Positions 1 to 6,654 of a DNA stretch of 9,694 nt are shown here, piece after piece. The DNA is from an uncultured Clostridia bacterium (lineage in GTDB: Bacteria > Bacillota > Clostridia > Christensenellales > Aristaeellaceae): positions 1 to 9,694 of the forward strand of contig CALVTV010000152.1 of NCBI GenBank assembly GCA_944363005.1, written 5' to 3'. The notes beneath the pieces were generated by a model. The model did not search any database and was not told where the DNA came from. It saw only the letters and a program-made list of their open reading frames with translations. Made by a program: the position numbers and the translations under genes. The first letter of the stretch is position 1, and every line of letters begins with the position of its first letter.

Positions 1-935
1 ATTGCCTGCAAATGCAGGAATTGACCGATCTGCCCTACCGCTCCGAGCGGGACGGGCTGATGCACGGTTGCGGACACGATGCGCATACGGCGGTCGGCAT
101 GGGCGTCTGTCAGCTGCTGGCGGACAATCGCGATCAGCTGTGCGGCACGTACAAGGTCATCTTTCAGCCCGCCGAAGAGGGCGAGCACGGCGCGGATGAG
201 GTCATTGCCACGGGATTGGTTGACGACTGCGACGCATTCTTTGGCCTGCACCTGTGGAGCCCCTACGAAACAGGCACGCTGCACGCCACGCCTGGCGGCG
301 TCTGCGCGGCGCCGGACATGTTCAAGGTGACGATTCACGGGCGGGGCGGGCACGGCGCAACGCCGGAACTGTGCATAGATCCGATTGCGGCCGGTGCAGC
401 CGTCGTGCAGTCGCTGCAACACATCCCGTCGCGGTTCATTTCTCCGATGCAGAGCGTCGTGGTGACTGTGGGTTCCTTTCATGCGGGAACGCGCTGCAAC
501 ATCATCGCCCAGGATGCGGTACTGGAGGGCACGCTGCGCGCGTTTGACGATCAGGTGCATGCCACGCTGCTTGAGACGTTCAAGCGGATCATCACTCAGG
601 TCGCCGAGGCGCACGGATGCACGGCTGACATCGAGATCAACACCGTGGCGGGCGTGACGTTCAACGATGTAAGTCTCTGCCGTCTGGCCAACGAAGCCGC
701 GGCACAGCTTGTCGCGCCGGAGCGGATTCAGCCGCAGATCCCCAGCATGCTGGGGGATGACTTCGCGCAGTATCGCGCGATTGCGCCTTGCTGCTACGTG
801 CAGGTGGGCATGTGCGATGAGGCCATCGGCTGCTGCCACGCGCATCATCATGGGCTGTTCAAGGTCGATGTACGGGTATTGCCGCTTGCATGCGCTTGGC
901 TGGCGCTCTGCGCGGTCAAAGCGGCGGAGGAATGA
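1..935 (+). CDS. M20-family metal-dependent amidohydrolase, 5'-truncated by the window edge
   Basis: The reading frame is open at the left edge (first whole codon at 3) and ends with TGA at 933-935. The ATG at 12 is internal, because it lies within the conserved run just before the first metal motif; by family length about 70-90 N-terminal residues are missing. Visible landmarks are MHGCGHDAHTA (codons from about 60), which carries the Cys/His metal ligands of M20D peptidases; FQPAEEGEHGADE with the catalytic/metal Glu pair; GRGGHGATP, the usual start of the dimerisation domain; and a C-terminal HAHHHGLF supplying the last metal His. The family (hippurate hydrolase, N-acetyl-diaminopimelate deacetylase, IAA-amino-acid hydrolase types) removes acyl groups from N-acyl amino acids in the cytoplasm. 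The substrate cannot be told here. Small departures from the usual pattern are LGDDF where SEDF is common, and a Cys-rich stretch before the final His cluster. A Nudix gene follows after one base, so the two are probably cotranscribed. Confidence 0.9.
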   Translation, partial: CLQMQELTDLPYRSERDGLMHGCGHDAHTAVGMGVCQLLADNRDQLCGTYKVIFQPAEEGEHGADEVIATGLVDDCDAFFGLHLWSPYETGTLHATPGGVCAAPDMFKVTIHGRGGHGATPELCIDPIAAGAAVVQSLQHIPSRFISPMQSVVVTVGSFHAGTRCNIIAQDAVLEGTLRAFDDQVHATLLETFKRIITQVAEAHGCTADIEINTVAGVTFNDVSLCRLANEAAAQLVAPERIQPQIPSMLGDDFAQYRAIAPCCYVQVGMCDEAIGCCHAHHHGLFKVDVRVLPLACAWLALCAVKAAEE

Positions 936-936
936 G

Positions 937-1404
937 ATGCAGACGACGCTGTGTTATCTGAGCGTAGGCGGAAAGACGCTCATGCTTCACCGGGTAAAGA
1001 AGAAAAACGACGTCAACCACGATAAGTGGATTGGCGTCGGAGGAAAGTTTGAGCCCGGAGAGAGCCCGGAGGAGTGTATGCTCCGCGAGTTTCGGGAGGA
1101 GACCGGACTTACGCTGACGAAGTGGGCGTACCGCGGCCTGATCACCTTTGTGGCGGAGGACTGGAGCGAGTACATGCATTTGTTTACGGCTACGGCATAT
1201 GAAGGCACGCTCTGCGCCTGTGACGAGGGAACGCTCGCCTGGGTGCCTGATGAAGAGGTGCCCACATTGCCCGCTTGGGCGGGAGACCGGGTGTTCCTAC
1301 GACTTCTTTCGGAGCGACAGACCTTCTTTTCGCTCAAACTGGTCTACGAAGGTGAGCGGCTTGTGAGCGCCAAGCTTGACGGACGGGAGATGCCCCTCGA
1401 CTAA
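937..1404 (+). CDS. Nudix hydrolase, MTH1/MutT-like (probable 8-oxo-dGTP diphosphatase)
   Basis: A 155-residue cytoplasmic protein. A perfect Nudix box (G-x5-E-x7-REUxEExGU) spans residues 36-58, with Gly36, Glu42, Arg50, Glu51, Glu54, Glu55 and Gly57 all present, so Mg-dependent pyrophosphohydrolase activity is expected. The surrounding pattern (TTLCYL at the N-terminus, the KKKNDVN and KWIGVGGKFEPGE region, YMHLF near residue 85, a WVP segment, and a C-terminal FFSLKLVYEG) fits the MTH1-like clade common in Bacillota, annotated as 8-oxo-dGTP diphosphatase. Removal of oxidised nucleotides from the dNTP pool is therefore the likely role, but the exact substrate is inferred. The ATG at 937 is preferred because GGAGGA lies about 5 nt upstream, inside the end of the M20 gene. 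The preceding TGA and this ATG are separated by one base, which suggests translational coupling. A hairpin downstream (1443-1479) is shared with the convergent transporter operon. Confidence 0.92.
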   Translation: MQTTLCYLSVGGKTLMLHRVKKKNDVNHDKWIGVGGKFEPGESPEECMLREFREETGLTLTKWAYRGLITFVAEDWSEYMHLFTATAYEGTLCACDEGTLAWVPDEEVPTLPAWAGDRVFLRLLSERQTFFSLKLVYEGERLVSAKLDGREMPLD

Positions 1405-1438
1405 CGTGGATTGGGGCCGCAAAGTGCGATACAAATAC

Positions 1439-1479
1439 AAAAAAACGATGCGAGTCGGGCAATCCGTCTCGCATCGTTT
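1439..1479 (-). terminator. Intrinsic terminator of the BMP transporter operon
   Basis: A perfect 12-bp inverted repeat (1443-1454 with 1468-1479) is extended past a T/T mismatch by three more pairs (1456-1458 with 1464-1466) around the 5-nt loop GCAAT. Read on the minus strand the stem runs straight into seven T residues (A-run 1439-1445 on the plus strand), the classic Rho-independent layout. It lies 20 nt after the stop of the last transporter gene. In the plus direction only TTT follows, so it may stop Nudix transcripts less efficiently. Confidence 0.9.
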
Positions 1480-1498
1480 GCGATTATATGGCGTATCT

Positions 1499-2485
1499 TC
1501 AGCGCTCCTCGCGGAAATAGGCCAGGCCCAGGCTGGCGGGCGGCTGGTTTTCGCGCTTTTTGCGCAGGGAGGTGACGACCAGCACGATGATGGTGACCAC
1601 ATAGGGGACCATCTGGATCAGATCGGTCACGTAGCCCGGCACGGAGAAGCCCATCAGCGTCGGCAGGAACTGGTAGAGCCAATAGAGCGTGCCGAAGAGG
1701 TAGGAGCCCCAGATGGCATTGAGCGGCTTCCAGGTGGTGAAGATGACAAGCGCGACGGCCAGCCAGCCCAGCGCTTCGATCTGGCCCGTCGTGGCCCAGA
1801 TGCCCTGGTTGTAATCGAGAACGTAGTACAGGCCGCCCAGGCCGGAAATGCCGGCGCCCAGGCACGTAGCCAGGTACTTATAGCGGGTGACGGAGATGCC
1901 GTCCGCGTCGGCTGTGGCCGGGTTTTCGCCGATGGCACGCAGGTTGAGGCCGGTTCGCGTGCGGTTGAGGAACACATGCAGCACGATCGCCAGCACGATG
2001 GCGGCATAGACCATGAAGCCGTAGCCGAAGAGGATCTGTCCGGGGACGCCCAGGCCGGAGAGCACGGGAATTTTCGTCTGGAAGGTCTTGTACACCAGGC
2101 TCTGGGAGGCCGTGCTGCCGTTGAGAATGTACACGCCGAAGAAGTTGGCCACACCCATGCCGAAGGTCGTCAGCGCCAGACCGGTGACGTTCTGGTTGGC
2201 GCGCAGGCTGATCGTCAGGAAGCTGTAGATCAGGCCGCCGGCCATCGCAGCCAGGAAGGCGCAGACAATCGCCAGCGCGGCGCAGAAAACCATGTTCGGG
2301 TTTGCGACGCTGTTCTCATAGAGGTAGGCACTGGCAAAGCCCGCAAAGCCGCCCAGATACATGATGCCGGGCACGCCGAGGTTCAGGTTGCCGGACTTTT
2401 CGGTGATGATTTCGCCCATCGCGCCGTACATGATGATCGTACCGAAGGGAATTGCGCGAAGAATCCATGCGATCAACGTGTCCAT
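1499..2485 (-). CDS. ABC transporter permease 2 (nucleoside/BMP-type, NupQ-like)
   Basis: A 328-residue, strongly hydrophobic integral membrane protein of the BPD_transp_2 family, the second permease of a BMP-type importer. Family landmarks are the ITEKSGNLNLGVPGIMYLG segment near residues 26-45 (the equivalent of SERxGxxNIGxEGxM), the RANQNVTGLA region, the cytoplasmic GLNLRAIGENP loop that contacts the ATPase, and the following GxxSGLGGLYY stretch. About eight to ten membrane segments are visible. The start at 2485 has AAGGAGGTG about 7 nt upstream, and its A is shared with the TGA of permease 1 (TGATG), implying translational coupling. It is the last gene of the operon, followed by the intrinsic terminator. 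Characterised relatives form guanosine/purine-nucleoside importers in B. subtilis, L. lactis and S. mutans; riboflavin or simple sugars are possible for related systems, so the substrate is an inference. Confidence 0.93.
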   Translation of the reverse strand: MDTLIAWILRAIPFGTIIMYGAMGEIITEKSGNLNLGVPGIMYLGGFAGFASAYLYENSVANPNMVFCAALAIVCAFLAAMAGGLIYSFLTISLRANQNVTGLALTTFGMGVANFFGVYILNGSTASQSLVYKTFQTKIPVLSGLGVPGQILFGYGFMVYAAIVLAIVLHVFLNRTRTGLNLRAIGENPATADADGISVTRYKYLATCLGAGISGLGGLYYVLDYNQGIWATTGQIEALGWLAVALVIFTTWKPLNAIWGSYLFGTLYWLYQFLPTLMGFSVPGYVTDLIQMVPYVVTIIVLVVTSLRKKRENQPPASLGLAYFREER

Positions 2486-3588
2486 CAGCGCACCTCCTTG
2501 CTGCTGTGCTTGCGGTGAATGCGATAGTTGATGAAGAATTCGCTGCCCAGGATGAAGAAGAGGATCATCCCGGCGATGATGTCCGAGGCAAAGTCGTTGA
2601 GGTTGTAGGCCGAGGCGATTTCCGCGGCGCCCTTGCTCAAGAAGATCAGCAGGAAGGAGATGAGCGCCATGTAGAACGTGTTGAATTTCGCCAGCCAGGC
2701 GACGATGATGGCGGTAAAGCCGTCACCGCCGGCCGTGTTGGTGGAGATCGTCTGGTCACGCCCGCCGACAATCAGGAAGCCCGTCAGGCCACAGAGCGCG
2801 CCGGAGATGATCATGGTGCGGATGATGACCTTGCCCACGTTGATGCCTGCGTAGCGCGCGGTATTCTCGCTCTCGCCGACGACGGCGATTTCATAGCCGT
2901 GCTTGGAGTAGCGCAGATAGGCGTACATGGCGAAGACCAGCACGAGCACGACGATCAGGTTGATCATAAAACGGTGGCCCATGATCTGCGGGAACCAGCC
3001 GGCCTTGGTCTTCATGTTCAGCTTGCCAAGGCCGGATGCCTGTCCGCGCCAGATGTTGACGCAGCAGGCGACGATCTGAATGGCGACGTAGTTCATCATG
3101 AGGGTGAACAGCGTCTCATTGGTGGAGAAGCGTGCCCGGAACCAGCCGGGAATGAAGCCCCAGAGCGCGCCGGCAAACAGGCTGGCGACGAGCATGGCGA
3201 TATACAGCAGCGCATTGGGCACCTTGCCGCCGTAATAGACCATGACTGCCGCCGTGGCGAGCGCCCCCATGAGCACCTGCCCTTCGGCGCCGACGTTCCA
3301 AAAGCGCATCTTGAAAGCGGGCGCCAGCGCAATGCCGATCAGCAAAAGCGAGGCCAGGTCGCGCATGGCCCACATAAAGCGCATGCTGGTGCTGAACGTT
3401 CCCTGAAACATCACCTTGTAGACATCCAGCGGGTTGAGGCCGGTGACGAAGTATATGAATAGCGCGTCGGCAATCAGCGCGAGCAGCACAGCCACCACGC
3501 GGATGATCACTTTGGCCGTCATGGAGATGCCGTCCCGTTTGACGATGCGGAACAGGGGCTCGCGAACGGTCTTTTTGCTCTCACCCAT
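2485..3588 (-). CDS. ABC transporter permease 1 (nucleoside/BMP-type, NupP-like)
   Basis: A 367-residue integral membrane protein, the first permease of the importer. The open frame extends upstream to 3711, but the extension is Arg-rich, overlaps the ATPase C-terminus and is spurious. The ATG at 3588 is chosen because AAAGGAGGTG lies about 8 nt upstream and its A is shared with the ATPase stop (TGATG). The sequence shows a short basic cytoplasmic N-terminus, then a first membrane helix at about residues 24-50, a FWNVGAEGQVLMGA segment (family NxGAEGQ), NETLFTLMMNYVA, the cytoplasmic coupling region HGYEIAVVGESENTARYAGI, and a GGDGFTAIIVAWLA stretch, all typical of BPD_transp_2 permeases in nucleoside importers. 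It should pair with permease 2 in the membrane and dock on the double-NBD ATPase. Substrate specificity (purine nucleosides most likely) is inferred from family and gene order. Confidence 0.93.
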   Translation of the reverse strand: MGESKKTVREPLFRIVKRDGISMTAKVIIRVVAVLLALIADALFIYFVTGLNPLDVYKVMFQGTFSTSMRFMWAMRDLASLLLIGIALAPAFKMRFWNVGAEGQVLMGALATAAVMVYYGGKVPNALLYIAMLVASLFAGALWGFIPGWFRARFSTNETLFTLMMNYVAIQIVACCVNIWRGQASGLGKLNMKTKAGWFPQIMGHRFMINLIVVLVLVFAMYAYLRYSKHGYEIAVVGESENTARYAGINVGKVIIRTMIISGALCGLTGFLIVGGRDQTISTNTAGGDGFTAIIVAWLAKFNTFYMALISFLLIFLSKGAAEIASAYNLNDFASDIIAGMILFFILGSEFFINYRIHRKHSSKEVR

Positions 3589-5129
3589 CAGGCGACACCT
3601 CCTTTGTTTTGCAGCCGGGTCATCAGCAGGCCCACTTCTTCTTTGGTCGTCTTGCGTCCATCGACGATGCCGTTGTTGCGTCCACCGCACAGCACGAGAA
3701 TGCGGTCGCACAGATCAATCAGCACGTCGAGATCCTCACCGACGTAGATGATGGCCACGCCGCGCTTCTTCTGCTCGTTGAGCAGGTGATAGATGGTGTA
3801 ACTCGTATTGATATCCAGGCCGCGCACAGCGTACGCCGTCATCAGCACGGAGGGAGACGCCGCAATTTCACGGCCCACGAGCACCTTTTGCACGTTGCCG
3901 CCGGAGAGCCGGGAAACCGGCGTGTGAATCGACGGGGTGACGACGGCCAGTTCCTCGCGGATTTCTTCTGCGAGATGACGGGGGGCTTTGCGGTCTGCGA
4001 TGGGGGAGTGGCCCGCGCCATAGCTCTTGAGCATCATGTTGTCCACCATGTCCATCGAGCCGACCAGACCCATGCCCAACCGGTCCTCCGGCACGAAGGA
4101 GAGGTGAACGCCCATGTCGCGAATGGCCTTGGGGTTCTTGCCGATCAACTGCTCTGCGGTGGAGTCGCGGTCGTCGTCCGGATAGTAGACCACGCTGGAG
4201 TGCGGCTCTGTCGCCTGAAGACCGGCGATGGCTTCCAGCAGTTCCTTCTGTCCGTTTCCGGAGATGCCGGCGATGCCCAAAATTTCGCCGCTGAAAACCT
4301 CGAAGGAGAGCTGATCGAGCACGCGCACACCCTCCGCATTGGTCACGCTCAGGTTGTGTACGCTCAGCCGCAGATGCGGGTTGATGGGCTCCGGCCGCTC
4401 GATGTTGAGCTCGACCTTTTTGCCGACCATCAGCTCGGTGAGCATGGCTTCCGTGGCGCCCTGGGTTTCAACGGTTCCGGCGTATTCGCCCTTGCGCAAT
4501 ATGGCTACGCGGTCGGAGATGGAGAGCACTTCGTGGAGCTTGTGCGTGATGATGAGGATGGACTTGCCGTCGGCCCTCATGTTGCGCATCACGGCGAAGA
4601 GCTTTTCGGTCTCCTGGGGAGTGAGCACGGCCGTCGGTTCGTCCAGTATCAGGATTTCGGCGCCGCGGTAGAGCATTTTGATGATTTCAAGCGTCTGCTT
4701 CTGGCTGACGCTCATCTCGTAGACCTTCTGATCCAGATCGATATCGAAGGCGTACTTCTCACAAATCGCCTGCGCCTTTTTGCGAATGGCCTTCAGATCA
4801 TACTTTTCCCGCTTGTCCAGCACGAGCGCGATGTTCTCGCAGGCGGTGAATACGTCGATGAGCTTGAAGTGCTGATGCACCATGCCGATGCCCAGCGCGT
4901 AGGCATCCTTGGGGCTTCGGATTTCCGCAAGCTGGCCGTTGACGTAGATTTCGCCGCTGTCCGGGTAGTAGATACCGGCGATCATGTTCATCAGCGTGGT
5001 CTTGCCGCTGCCGTTTTCGCCCAGCACGGAAAGAATCTCGCCCCGGCGCACGTCCAGGGAGACGTCGTGATTGGCGACGACGCGGCCGAACGTCTTGGTG
5101 ATATGGCGCAGTTCAATGGCGTTTTGCAT
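3588..5129 (-). CDS. ABC transporter ATPase with two nucleotide-binding domains (NupO-like)
   Basis: A 513-residue peripheral ATPase powering the importer. NBD1 has Walker A GENGSGKTT (residues 37-45), a Q-loop Gln near 86, the signature-position motif MSVSQ (139-143), Walker B LILDEP (160-165) and an H-loop His196. NBD2 has a degenerate Walker A, GISGNGQKE (288-296, Gln where Lys is needed), the family hallmark VPEDR (346-350), a full LSGGN signature (408-412) and an altered Walker B ending VRGLD. This layout is that of COG3845 ATPases of BMP-type nucleoside importers. The start is a decision: a GTG at 5144 gives 5 extra residues, but the only Shine-Dalgarno (AAGGAG, minus strand) abuts that GTG, while it sits 14 nt before the ATG at 5129, which also matches usual N-termini. 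The gene is separated from the binding-protein gene by 108 nt containing a hairpin, and shares one base with permease 1. Confidence 0.94.
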   Translation of the reverse strand: MQNAIELRHITKTFGRVVANHDVSLDVRRGEILSVLGENGSGKTTLMNMIAGIYYPDSGEIYVNGQLAEIRSPKDAYALGIGMVHQHFKLIDVFTACENIALVLDKREKYDLKAIRKKAQAICEKYAFDIDLDQKVYEMSVSQKQTLEIIKMLYRGAEILILDEPTAVLTPQETEKLFAVMRNMRADGKSILIITHKLHEVLSISDRVAILRKGEYAGTVETQGATEAMLTELMVGKKVELNIERPEPINPHLRLSVHNLSVTNAEGVRVLDQLSFEVFSGEILGIAGISGNGQKELLEAIAGLQATEPHSSVVYYPDDDRDSTAEQLIGKNPKAIRDMGVHLSFVPEDRLGMGLVGSMDMVDNMMLKSYGAGHSPIADRKAPRHLAEEIREELAVVTPSIHTPVSRLSGGNVQKVLVGREIAASPSVLMTAYAVRGLDINTSYTIYHLLNEQKKRGVAIIYVGEDLDVLIDLCDRILVLCGGRNNGIVDGRKTTKEEVGLLMTRLQNKGGVA

Positions 5130-5168
5130 AGGGGTGCCGCTCACTCCTTCATGATGAAATTAACGTAC

Positions 5169-5200
5169 GAAAAGGGAAGCTTGCGAGAGCTTCCCTTTTC
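5169..5200 (-). terminator. Hairpin between binding-protein and ATPase genes (partial terminator/mRNA stabiliser)
   Basis: A perfect 13-bp inverted repeat (5169-5181 with 5188-5200) closes a 6-nt loop. Each arm has a G/C-rich inner part and a four-A/four-T outer part, so on the minus strand the stem ends in TTTT and the shape is that of an intrinsic terminator. It lies 38 nt after the binding-protein stop and about 40 nt before the ATPase start. In binding-protein-dependent transporters such hairpins often let the binding protein be made in excess, by partial termination or by protecting the upstream mRNA from 3' exonucleases. Which applies here is an inference. A weaker 5-bp hairpin (5203-5207 with 5215-5219) lies between it and the stop codon. 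Confidence 0.75.
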
Positions 5201-5237
5201 CTGGCAGAATCAGCCTGCCGTGTTTCGTTGTGAAAAA

Positions 5238-6476
5238 TTACTGGGCATCTTCCACAATGCCATCGATGCGCAGCGCAAAGTAGGGAGCGCTGCGGAACGT
5301 GGACTCCTGGAAAGCGCCGTCCACAATCGCCTCGACGGTCTCGCCCTCGTAGATCGCGGTCATGGTGGAGTAGTCCATGAAGGACAGGTCGCACGGCGCG
5401 CTGGTCACGGTCTCGCCGCCCACGGTGAAGGTGGCGGTGTCAAAGATCTTCAGGGAACCATCGCGAATGGCAGCTTCCACTTCGGCAACCTTTTCCGCCG
5501 TGCCTTCGGCGCAGGACGGGCCCAGCGTGGTGATCGCCACGGCGTCGGCGTCGAAGCCCTTCGCCCAGTCAGCCGGCATTTCCTCGCCGTTCATTGCAGC
5601 GGAGAACAGCTCGGTGTAGAACACGGACCACTCGTTGGTCGGGGAGGTCAGCGCAGCGGTCGGCGCGGTGGGCAACATGTCGATGTTGTAGCCGATGGAG
5701 TAGCAGATGTTGCCCGCGTCCAGCAGCTTCTGCGTGGCAGCCGGCGCGCCGGTGGAGTCCGCGTGCTGGCCAATGATGACGCAGCCCTTGGCGATGAGCG
5801 CCTCGGCGGTCGCGGCTTCCTTATCGATGTCGAACCAGGAGTTGGTGTACATGACCTCCATGGTCACGTTCGGCACGATGGAGCGAACGCCCAGGAAGAA
5901 AGCGGTGTAGCCGGAGACGACCTCGGCGTAGTTGAACGCGCCGACATAGCCGATCTTCACGTTGCCGTCCGCGTCAAAGGAGTTGGGCTGCTTCTCGGCG
6001 CTCAGTTCGCCGGAGCTGAGCAGCTCAGCGAGCTTCATGCCAGCCACAACGCCGGAGACGTAGCGCGCCTCATAGATCTTGGTGAACGCGTTCTTGAAAT
6101 TGCTCAGGCCGGAGATCGCGGCGAAATCGCCCGTCATCGCCACGAACGTCACGTCTTCATACTCGGAAGCGGCTTCGACCATGTAGGTCTGATGGCCGTA
6201 GGAGTTGGAAACGATCACGTTGCAGCCCTGGCCAACCAGATCCAGCGCGGCATCGTAGCAGGTCTGATCTTCGGGCACCTTGTACTTCCAGACGATCTGG
6301 TTGTCAGCCATGCCCAGCGACTGAGCGGCGGCCTTGATGCCGTTCATGTGCGCGAGGGTGTAGCCCTCGGTTTCATCACCGACCAGAATGACGCCGACCT
6401 TCAGCTCGGCAGCCATCGCGACGCACGCAACCATGCACAGGACGGCGGCGAGCATCAGAGCAATCAGCTTCTTCAT
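5238..6476 (-). CDS. BMP-family substrate-binding protein of ABC importer (PnrA/BmpA-like, probable nucleoside receptor)
   Basis: A 412-residue secreted or membrane-anchored receptor delivering substrate to the permeases. The N-terminus has KK, then a hydrophobic stretch to about residue 22 and an AMA/AE site suited to signal peptidase I (after 22 or 23). MVAC at 15-18 is only a poor lipobox. The mature part begins ELKVGVILVGDETEGY and follows the BMP fold: NGIKAAAQSLG, a GCNVIVSNSYGHQTYM stretch, YEDVTFVAMTGD, IYEARYVSGVVAGMKLA, then KIGYVGAF, SGYTAFFLGVRS and the HADSTGAP segment. The start at 6476 has AAGGAGG about 9 nt upstream. It is the first gene of the four-gene operon, with its own promoter at 6527-6555 and a hairpin after its stop. 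Relatives (T. pallidum PnrA, L. lactis BmpA, B. subtilis NupN) bind purine nucleosides. Other BMP-like proteins bind riboflavin, so the ligand is not proven. Confidence 0.93.
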   Translation of the reverse strand: MKKLIALMLAAVLCMVACVAMAAELKVGVILVGDETEGYTLAHMNGIKAAAQSLGMADNQIVWKYKVPEDQTCYDAALDLVGQGCNVIVSNSYGHQTYMVEAASEYEDVTFVAMTGDFAAISGLSNFKNAFTKIYEARYVSGVVAGMKLAELLSSGELSAEKQPNSFDADGNVKIGYVGAFNYAEVVSGYTAFFLGVRSIVPNVTMEVMYTNSWFDIDKEAATAEALIAKGCVIIGQHADSTGAPAATQKLLDAGNICYSIGYNIDMLPTAPTAALTSPTNEWSVFYTELFSAAMNGEEMPADWAKGFDADAVAITTLGPSCAEGTAEKVAEVEAAIRDGSLKIFDTATFTVGGETVTSAPCDLSFMDYSTMTAIYEGETVEAIVDGAFQESTFRSAPYFALRIDGIVEDAQ

Positions 6477-6526
6477 GCGTGTTTTCCTCCTTGCGTTCGC
6501 ACAGTAATTGGAATTCAGACTCGGTA

Positions 6527-6555
6527 ATCATACCGCATCTTCGCGCTGTTGTAAA
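6527..6555 (-). promoter_or_regulatory. Sigma-A-type promoter of the BMP transporter operon
   Basis: On the minus strand, TTTACA (6550-6555) and TATGAT (6527-6532) are separated by exactly 17 bp, close to the vegetative consensus. They lie about 50 nt before the binding-protein ATG, giving a leader of roughly 45 nt. That leader is too short for a purine riboswitch aptamer, and I see no aptamer-like conserved bases. The region upstream of the promoter (6556-6654) is markedly A/T-rich compared with the genes and could act as an UP-type element. Confidence 0.75.
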
Positions 6556-6654
6556 GGGCAAAAACGCACATTTTGTTCAAAAAATCGAATAATTATGTGG
6601 ATTAAGTAAAAAACGTTCGGAATATGTGCGAAAACGAAAGGAGAACGCAGGGAT

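Noticed and set aside
1376..3462. Plus-strand open frames at 1376-2518 and 2452-3462, antisense to the two permeases
   Set aside because: They have the same codon-aligned relation to the sense genes and the same compositional explanation. There is no ribosome-binding site or recognisable domain, and the first crosses the operon terminator.
3589..3711. N-terminal extension of permease 1 to an upstream start at 3711
   Set aside because: The extra 41 residues are Arg/Gln-rich, overlap the ATPase coding sequence and lack a ribosome-binding site. The ATG at 3588 has a strong one and the usual 1-nt overlap.
6477..6526. Purine or other riboswitch in the leader of the transporter operon
   Set aside because: From the predicted promoter the leader is only about 45 nt, with no aptamer core or terminator/antiterminator pair visible.
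3609..6527. A 972-codon open frame on the plus strand, antisense to the ATPase and binding-protein genes
   Set aside because: It is exactly codon-aligned with both minus-strand genes, so its stops would correspond to sense codons TTA, CTA and TCA, which these GC-rich genes avoid. Its product is a low-complexity His/Asp/Gly/Val-rich sequence with no domain, and the sense genes are unmistakable.
6608..6647. Possible intrinsic terminator after the VOC gene (CGTTC/GAACG followed by six T on the minus strand)
   Set aside because: The stem is only 5 bp with a 24-nt loop, too weak to call. The T-run may just reflect the A/T-rich region upstream of the BMP promoter.
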